This document shows, piece by piece, positions 60,263 through 64,000 of a DNA stretch of 64,000 nucleotides. Source of the stretch: Pseudomonadota bacterium (GTDB taxonomy: Bacteria; Pseudomonadota; Gammaproteobacteria; Steroidobacterales; Steroidobacteraceae); NCBI GenBank assembly GCA_023423935.1, contig JAFAEQ010000010.1, positions 186,001-250,000 of the forward strand, given 5' to 3'. The position numbers and the translations under genes were made by a program. Within the stretch, counting starts at the first letter, position 1, and every line of letters starts with the position of its first letter. The notes beneath the pieces were generated by a model. It worked only from the letters and a program-made list of their open reading frames with translations. It was not told the DNA's origin and did no database searches.

Positions 60263-60451
60263 TGGCTGGGGGACTAGGATGACTTCGCGCATCCATGCGC
60301 TCCGCCCTACGGGCCAGCACAACGATCATTCGATCGTGCGCTGTTCAAATTCGCATCCATGCGAATTTAGTCGAACGCTAGGTACCCCTAGGTTCTCGTT
60401 CTAGTCCCGTCCCAAAAACGAAAAGGCCCGCTTGCGCGGGCCTCATCGTTT
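60263..60451 (-). repeat. tRNA-Gln-linked repeat unit 2
   Basis: The 189-bp unit begins with an intact 18-nt tRNA-Gln 3' end (60263-60280). Variable stem: ACGATC (60322-60327) with GATCGT (60332-60337), extended by CAGC/GCTG. Conserved stem AAATTCGCAT (60347-60356) / ATGCGAATTT (60359-60368). The type A terminator has arms AGGCCCGC (60424-60431) and GCGGGCCT (60436-60443) with an outer AAAACGA/TCGTTTT pairing. Confidence 0.9.
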
Positions 60452-60643
60452 TGGCTGGGGGACCAGGATGACTTCGCGCATCCATGCGCTTCGCCCCACC
60501 GGGGTCATCCCTTCGATCTAATGCAGATCGAAGGGATGCTCAAATTTGCATCCTGCAAATTTGTCGAACCCAGGACTCCTAGGTTCTCTTTCCTAGTCAT
60601 CCACCAAACAAAAAAGGCCCGGATGAACCGGGCCTTTCTTGTT
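60452..60643 (-). repeat. tRNA-Gln-linked repeat unit 1 (adjacent to the tRNA)
   Basis: The 192-bp unit begins with the 18-nt tRNA-Gln 3' end carrying one change (60452-60469). Its variable stem is a perfect 14-bp helix: CATCCCTTCGATCT (60506-60519) and AGATCGAAGGGATG (60525-60538). Conserved stem CAAATTTGCA (60541-60550) / TGCAAATTTG (60554-60563). It ends with the type B terminator at 60610-60637, which directly follows the true tRNA gene on the minus strand. Confidence 0.9.
60610..60637 (-). terminator. Intrinsic terminator immediately after tRNA-Gln
   Basis: Arms AAAGGCCCGG (60613-60622) and CCGGGCCTTT (60628-60637) with loop ATGAA. On the minus strand the stem runs into TTTTTT (60610-60615). 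It begins 7 nt after the tRNA CCA end and would end the rplM-rpsI-tRNA transcript; three more similar terminators follow at about 190-bp intervals. Confidence 0.9.
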
Positions 60644-60717
60644 TGGCTGGGGGACTAGGATTCGAACCTAGGTTGACGGAGTCAGAGTCCGTAGTCCTAC
60701 CGCTAGACGATCCCCCA
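60644..60717 (-). tRNA. tRNA-Gln (anticodon CUG)
   Basis: The minus strand from 60717 folds into a cloverleaf. The acceptor stem is TGGGGGA with TCCCCCA, and the D-stem is GTC/GAC. The anticodon stem ACGGA/TCCGT has loop CTCTGAC (anticodon CTG), and the T-arm is CTAGG-TTCGAAT-CCTAG. The discriminator is G and CCA is encoded. U1-A72 and the anticodon loop match glutamine tRNAs. It lies 24 nt after the rpsI stop with no terminator between, so it is probably cut from the rplM-rpsI transcript. Confidence 0.95.
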
Positions 60718-60741
60718 AAAGCTGGCGAGCAGCTGAAGCGA

Positions 60742-61134
60742 TTAACGCTTCGAGAACTGGGTGCCGCGGCGAGCTTTGCGGAAGCCGACTTTCTTACGTT
60801 CGACTTCGCGGGCATCGCGGGTCACGTAACCGGCATCGCGCAGTTGCTTGCGCAGGGTTTCGTCGTATTCCATCAACGCACGCGTCAGGCCGTGACGGAT
60901 TGCGCCGGCCTGACCAGTGGTGCCGCCACCCTTGACCGTCACTGCGACATCGAACTTGGTTTCGAGCTGCACGACTTCGAGCGGCTGACGCACGATCATG
61001 CGCGCGGTCTTGCGGCCGAAGAATTCGTCGAGCGGGCGATCGTTGACGGTGATGTTGCCCGAGCCCGGACGAAGGAACACGCGAGCCGTCGAGGTTTTGC
61101 GTCGACCGGTGCCGTAGTGAGGAGAAACTGCCAT
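60742..61134 (-). CDS. rpsI: 30S ribosomal protein S9
   Basis: The 130-residue S9 has the HYGTGRRKTSTARVFL start, GGGTTGQAGAIRHGLTRALM core and the C-terminal basic tail ending in SKR (KARRGTQFSKR), which reaches the P-site tRNA. It follows rplM after 25 nt, the standard operon. tRNA-Gln lies immediately downstream. Confidence 0.98.
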   Translation of the reverse strand: MAVSPHYGTGRRKTSTARVFLRPGSGNITVNDRPLDEFFGRKTARMIVRQPLEVVQLETKFDVAVTVKGGGTTGQAGAIRHGLTRALMEYDETLRKQLRDAGYVTRDAREVERKKVGFRKARRGTQFSKR

Positions 61135-61159
61135 GGTGCGTTAGCCTGTTGATGCGCGA

Positions 61160-61588
61160 TCAGATTTCGAGAGCTTTGGGCTGCTGGGCGGCATGCGGAT
61201 GTTCGGCGCCGGCAAACACATGCAGCTTCCTGAACATCTGTCGACCCAGTGTGTTCTTCGGGAGCATGCCCTTCACCGCGAACTCGATCGCACGTTCCGG
61301 GTGCTTCTGCAGCAGCTTCTCGAGACTCGTGGTCTTCAGGCCGCCCATGTACCCGGTGTGGTGATGATAGAACTTGTCGGTCAGTTTCTGACCCGTGACG
61401 CGAACCTTGCCCGCGTTCAACACGATGATGTTGTCGCCGGTGTCCACGTGCGGAGTGTAGGAAGCCTTGTGCTTTCCGCGCAGACGGAACGCGAGCTCAG
61501 ACGCCAGGCGGCCCAGGGTCTTGCCTGTCGCGTCCACGACATACCAATCACGGCGCACCGTAGCCTCGTTGGCGAATACGGTTCTCAT
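61160..61588 (-). CDS. rplM: 50S ribosomal protein L13
   Basis: The 142-residue L13 starts MRTVFANEATVRRDWYVVDA with a GGAGA site 5-6 nt upstream. It includes LRGKHKASYTPHVDTGD and YHHHTGYMGGLK, the family signature. The open frame extends to 61672 but those residues do not belong. It is transcribed from the promoter at 61635-61663. Confidence 0.98.
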   Translation of the reverse strand: MRTVFANEATVRRDWYVVDATGKTLGRLASELAFRLRGKHKASYTPHVDTGDNIIVLNAGKVRVTGQKLTDKFYHHHTGYMGGLKTTSLEKLLQKHPERAIEFAVKGMLPKNTLGRQMFRKLHVFAGAEHPHAAQQPKALEI

Positions 61589-61634
61589 TGAATTCTCCGG
61601 GAAAACTGAACGCCCTGGGGCGAAAAGGCCGGCA

Positions 61635-61663
61635 AGTCTAAAGGACGACTTTGCCCAATGCAA
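61635..61663 (-). promoter_or_regulatory. Promoter of rplM-rpsI-tRNA-Gln
   Basis: On the minus strand TTGCAT (complement at 61658-61663) and TAGACT (complement at 61635-61640) are separated by exactly 17 nt, a good sigma-70 pair. It lies about 47 bp upstream of the L13 start. Confidence 0.7.
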
Positions 61664-61743
61664 ACTGGTCATTTACACGAGCGGCTCAGGGCTTACGCGT
61701 GGAGCCGGGGGAGAGACAGAACACCCTATATATAATGTGACCC

Positions 61744-62400
61744 ATGTCTATCAGACAATCACTCGAACCGAGGGTGTTTTCCCTCCTGGACCGGCTGATC
61801 GAGCCGGCGGATCAGGCCCTTCGGACGCTATTTCGCGCCACCCACTGCGCTCGCCCCTACCCTGCGGAGCAGATTCCTGAAACGGTGGCAGATTCGCAGC
61901 GATCCGAGGTGGCCGCGCTCATGCGCATCAATCATGCAGGCGAAGTCGCAGCGCAGGCGCTCTATCAGGGTCAGGCGTTGGTCGCAGGCAATACCCGCAC
62001 GCGCGAGGCTTTGCTCGAAGCGGGCCGCGAAGAGGCCGACCATCTGGCCTGGTGTTCGCGGCGCGTACAAGAACTGGGAAGCCGGACGAGTCTGCTCGAT
62101 CCGCTCTGGTATGCGGGTTCGTTTGCGATCGGAGTGGTCGCGGGTATCGCCGGCGATCGCACCAGCCTGGGCTTCGTCGCGGAAACCGAGCGGCAGGTCG
62201 TCGAGCATCTACAAGGTCACTTAGGGCAATTACCTCACGATGACATGCGCACGCGCGCGATCATCGATCAGATGCGCACTGATGAGCAGCGCCACGGTGA
62301 GAGCGCGATGCATGCAGGTGGAGCCGAACTTCCTGTCCTCGCGCGCGCCTTGATGAAGGCGACTGCGAAAGTGATGACGACGACTGCTCGTTGGCTGTAG
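61744..62400 (+). CDS. coq7: Coq7-type demethoxyubiquinone hydroxylase
   Basis: The 218-residue di-iron oxygenase hydroxylates C6 of the ubiquinone ring. Diiron ligands lie in MRINHAGEVAAQALY (Glu, His), REEADHLAWC (EExxH), ETERQVVEHL and RTDEQRHGE. It takes the place of flavin-dependent UbiF; ubiH and ubiI for the other two hydroxylations are at 50.4-52.9 kb. A TATAAT at 61731-61736 lies only 8 nt before the ATG and no ribosome site is visible, so the mRNA may be leaderless. Confidence 0.94.
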   Translation: MSIRQSLEPRVFSLLDRLIEPADQALRTLFRATHCARPYPAEQIPETVADSQRSEVAALMRINHAGEVAAQALYQGQALVAGNTRTREALLEAGREEADHLAWCSRRVQELGSRTSLLDPLWYAGSFAIGVVAGIAGDRTSLGFVAETERQVVEHLQGHLGQLPHDDMRTRAIIDQMRTDEQRHGESAMHAGGAELPVLARALMKATAKVMTTTARWL

Positions 62401-62512
62401 TCCGCGAACAATCAAATGCTTGCGGTCGAACCGCATACTGCGTTAAAAGTCCGCAACGTGAGCTTGTCGCAAATTGTCTGATCACAAGGCGAAAAGAACC
62501 CCAGGGGTGAGT

Positions 62513-63265
62513 ATGGAAGAGGGCACAAGGCCATTGAGCGATATTCCGGCGATCAACCGGTTCCTGAGCTATTGCCGGATCCGCACCGTGCCTTCGAAGA
62601 CCGTCGTCATCCATGCGGGTGATCTGCCGGACGTGCTGTATTACATCGTCAGCGGTTCGGTGGAAGTGATGATCGAAGACGAGGAAGGCAACGAGATGGT
62701 TCTCGCCTACCTCAACAAAGGTCAGTTCTTCGGCGAAATGGGCTTGTTCTATGAACAGCCGACGCGCAGCGCCTGGGTGCGCACCCGGCAGCAGTGCGAA
62801 CTCGCTGAAATGACCTATCCCCGCTTCCGCCAACTCGCCGCCGAAAGCCCGGGGCTCGTGTTCGAGCTCGCCACTCAGCTGGCCACGCGTCTGGATCGCA
62901 CGAATCGAAAGCTCGGCGATCTCGCATTCGTCGATGTCACGGGTCGTGTGGCGCACGCAATCATGGATCTGTGCAGCGAACCCGATGCGATGACGCATCC
63001 GGAAGGTATGCAGATCAAGGTCAGCCGTCAGGAGCTGTCGCGTCTCGTGGGATGCTCACGCGAAATGGCAGGTCGCGTGCTGAAGGTACTCGAGGATCAG
63101 GGCTTGTTGCGTGCGACGGGCAAGACCATCGTCGTGTACGGCGCTCGCCCCAAAATGAAGACGAAGCCGCCGCTTGCAGCAGCCGCTGCGACTGCCGGAC
63201 GCGGCGCCGTGTCGAACAACCGTCATGCAGATGACGATGATTTCGATGACGACGACGAAGAATGA
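62513..63265 (+). CDS. Crp/Vfr-like cyclic-nucleotide-responsive regulator with acidic tail
   Basis: The 250-residue protein matches Vfr/Crp. The cyclic-nucleotide pocket (GQFFGEMGLFYEQPTRSAWVR), dimer helix (LDRTNRKLGDLAFVDVTGRVA) and helix-turn-helix (VSRQELSRLVGCSREMAGRVLK) are intact. In the dimer helix Asn follows Thr where Crp has Ser128. After the end of Crp (residue about 211) there is an extra 39 residues: a basic linker, an Ala run and a terminal DDDDFDDDDEE. The ATG at 62513 has an AGGGG site. Confidence 0.9.
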   Translation: MEEGTRPLSDIPAINRFLSYCRIRTVPSKTVVIHAGDLPDVLYYIVSGSVEVMIEDEEGNEMVLAYLNKGQFFGEMGLFYEQPTRSAWVRTRQQCELAEMTYPRFRQLAAESPGLVFELATQLATRLDRTNRKLGDLAFVDVTGRVAHAIMDLCSEPDAMTHPEGMQIKVSRQELSRLVGCSREMAGRVLKVLEDQGLLRATGKTIVVYGARPKMKTKPPLAAAAATAGRGAVSNNRHADDDDFDDDDEE

Positions 63266-63285
63266 TTCGATCCGCTGATTGACCC

Positions 63286-63316
63286 CGGGATGCTGATCTC
63301 TCGATCCAGCATCCCG
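63286..63316. terminator. Hairpin between the converging Crp-like and rpe genes
   Basis: CGGGATGCTG (63286-63295) and CAGCATCCCG (63307-63316) are exact complements around an 11-nt loop, in the 61-bp gap between two converging genes. There is no clear T-run on either side, so termination efficiency is uncertain, but position and symmetry suit a bidirectional terminator. Confidence 0.6.
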
Positions 63317-63326
63317 CAGTCCCGCC

Positions 63327-64000
63327 CTACTCTGCCCCGCACGCTTTTCTGATCTCGCCACGCATCGCCGCAATCGTCGCGGCATAGTCCGACGTGCCGA
63401 AGATCGCCGAACCGGCAACGAAGGTATCGGCGCCCGCCCTGGCGATTTCACCGATATTCTCGATCTTCACACCGCCGTCGATTTCGAGGCGGATCTCGCG
63501 ACCGCTGGCACGAATGCGCTCACGCGCCTGCTGCAACTTCGCGAGCGCCGAGGGAATGAACTTCTGACCGCTGAATCCAGGGTTCACGGACATGATCAGA
63601 ATCTGATCGATCTCGCCAATCACGTGATCCAGCCAGTTGAGTGGCGTCGCCGGATTGAACACGAGCCCAGGATGGCAACCGTGTTCGCGAATGAGGTTGA
63701 TCGTGCGATCGACGTGATCCGAAGCTTCCGGGTGGAAACTGATCCACGTGGCGCCGGCCTTCGCGAAATCCGGAATGATCCGATCGACGGGCCGCACCAT
63801 CAGATGGACATCGATCGGCGCCGTAATTCCGCGCTTGCGCAACGCTTCGCACACGAGCGGTCCGATCGTGAGATTGGGCACGTAGTGATTGTCCATTACA
63901 TCGAAGTGAATGGTGTCTGCGCCCGCATTGAGCACAGCCTCCACTTCTTCGCCCAGACGGGAGAAATCCGCAGACAGAATCGAGGGAGCAATCCAGGGCT
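63327..64000 (-). CDS. rpe: Ribulose-phosphate 3-epimerase (5' end outside window)
   Basis: The visible 224 residues run from the window edge (PWIAPSILSADFSRLGEEVE) to the stop, so only a few N-terminal residues are missing. DTIHFDVMDNHYVPNLTIGP, IDVHLMV, and LIMSVNPGFSGQKFIPSAL carry the catalytic Asp and metal His residues; EIDGGVKIENI follows. It interconverts ribulose- and xylulose-5-phosphate. Confidence 0.96.
   Translation of the reverse strand, partial: PWIAPSILSADFSRLGEEVEAVLNAGADTIHFDVMDNHYVPNLTIGPLVCEALRKRGITAPIDVHLMVRPVDRIIPDFAKAGATWISFHPEASDHVDRTINLIREHGCHPGLVFNPATPLNWLDHVIGEIDQILIMSVNPGFSGQKFIPSALAKLQQARERIRASGREIRLEIDGGVKIENIGEIARAGADTFVAGSAIFGTSDYAATIAAMRGEIRKACGAE

Noticed and set aside
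59575..60643. CRISPR-like array from regular ~185-bp spacing
   Set aside because: The conserved part is most of each unit and includes terminators and tRNA ends; there are no short repeats with unique 30-40-bp spacers and no cas genes.
60078..60717. Integrase attachment sites (repeated tRNA 3' ends as attL/attR of an island)
   Set aside because: Repeated tRNA ends are the hallmark of tRNA-targeted integration, but the intervals are only ~190 bp, internally similar to each other, and no integrase is present. Kept only as a remote origin hypothesis.

Overview
The window is GC-rich, densely packed chromosomal DNA from a gammaproteobacterium. The assignment rests on gene order. There is an lptD-surA-pdxA-rsmA-apaG-apaH cluster with amgK-murU divergent from lptD, as in Pseudomonas. 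There is also a ubiI-ubiH-pepP-ygfB block facing a zapA-6S RNA-fau block, as in E. coli. Coq7 used for ubiquinone, a two-gene GcvP, and the kynurenine route to NAD point away from enterics. My best inference is the Xanthomonadales / Nevskiales / Steroidobacterales side of the class. Nothing in the window names a genus, and no prophage, insertion sequence, CRISPR array or antiphage island is visible.

Layout. 0-2.6 kb: the tail of a TonB receptor with a PiuC-type hydroxylase, then muropeptide recycling genes murU and amgK. 2.7-10.1 kb: envelope biogenesis (lptD, surA), pdxA, rsmA, apaG and apaH, with a universal stress protein inserted. 10.9-14.9 kb: a tightly coupled kynurenine operon (nbaC, a cyclase-family hydrolase, kynU, kmo). 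15-20.4 kb: a PhzF-like isomerase, two small unknown genes, glmS, an FHA-GGDEF diguanylate cyclase and rluF. 20.5-25 kb: a minus-strand run of folA, a SET-domain methyltransferase, thyA, lgt and rlmI. 25-31 kb: a thioredoxin-fold DUF255 protein, TfoX-N, a HIT-VOC fusion, DUF486, ComB and an ornithine/lysine decarboxylase. 31.4-37.7 kb: an AAA+ ATPase, Sua5, a large Nma111-like HtrA protein and DgkA. 37.7-42.6 kb: gcvT-gcvH-gcvPA-gcvPB under a tandem glycine riboswitch, divergent from ispG. 44-50 kb: phhB, an outer-membrane protein fragment, an ATP-grasp / inactive transglutaminase pair, an AidB-like dehydrogenase and cfa. 50.4-59 kb: ubiI, ubiH, pepP, ygfB, a TIGR02449 protein, zapA, 6S RNA, fau, an EVE protein, a 22-residue lysine peptide gene, rpiA and pyrD. 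59-61.6 kb: a structured repeat array downstream of tRNA-Gln, then rpsI and rplM. 61.7-64 kb: coq7, a Crp/Vfr-like regulator and the 3' part of rpe.

The most unusual region is 59.57-60.72 kb. The rplM-rpsI-tRNA-Gln(CUG) transcription unit is followed on its own strand by about six tandem units of 180-192 bp. Four or five are well preserved and the outer ones decay with distance from the tRNA. Three of the better units contain the last 18 nt of the tRNA gene including CCA, and the others carry degraded copies. Each well-preserved unit also carries an intrinsic terminator and hairpins whose sequences change between units while pairing is kept. The organisation resembles the 178-bp repeats (rtT RNA) behind E. 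coli tyrT, but here it is attached to tRNA-Gln and built differently.

Other items worth a second look are short-period GTGATG/ATCACTC repeats in every spacer of the gcv operon, the free-standing 22-residue lysine peptide and the SET methyltransferase with lysine-rich tails, a 10-bp hairpin over the probable pdxA ribosome binding site, the HIT-VOC fusion, and an acidic extension on the Crp-like regulator.
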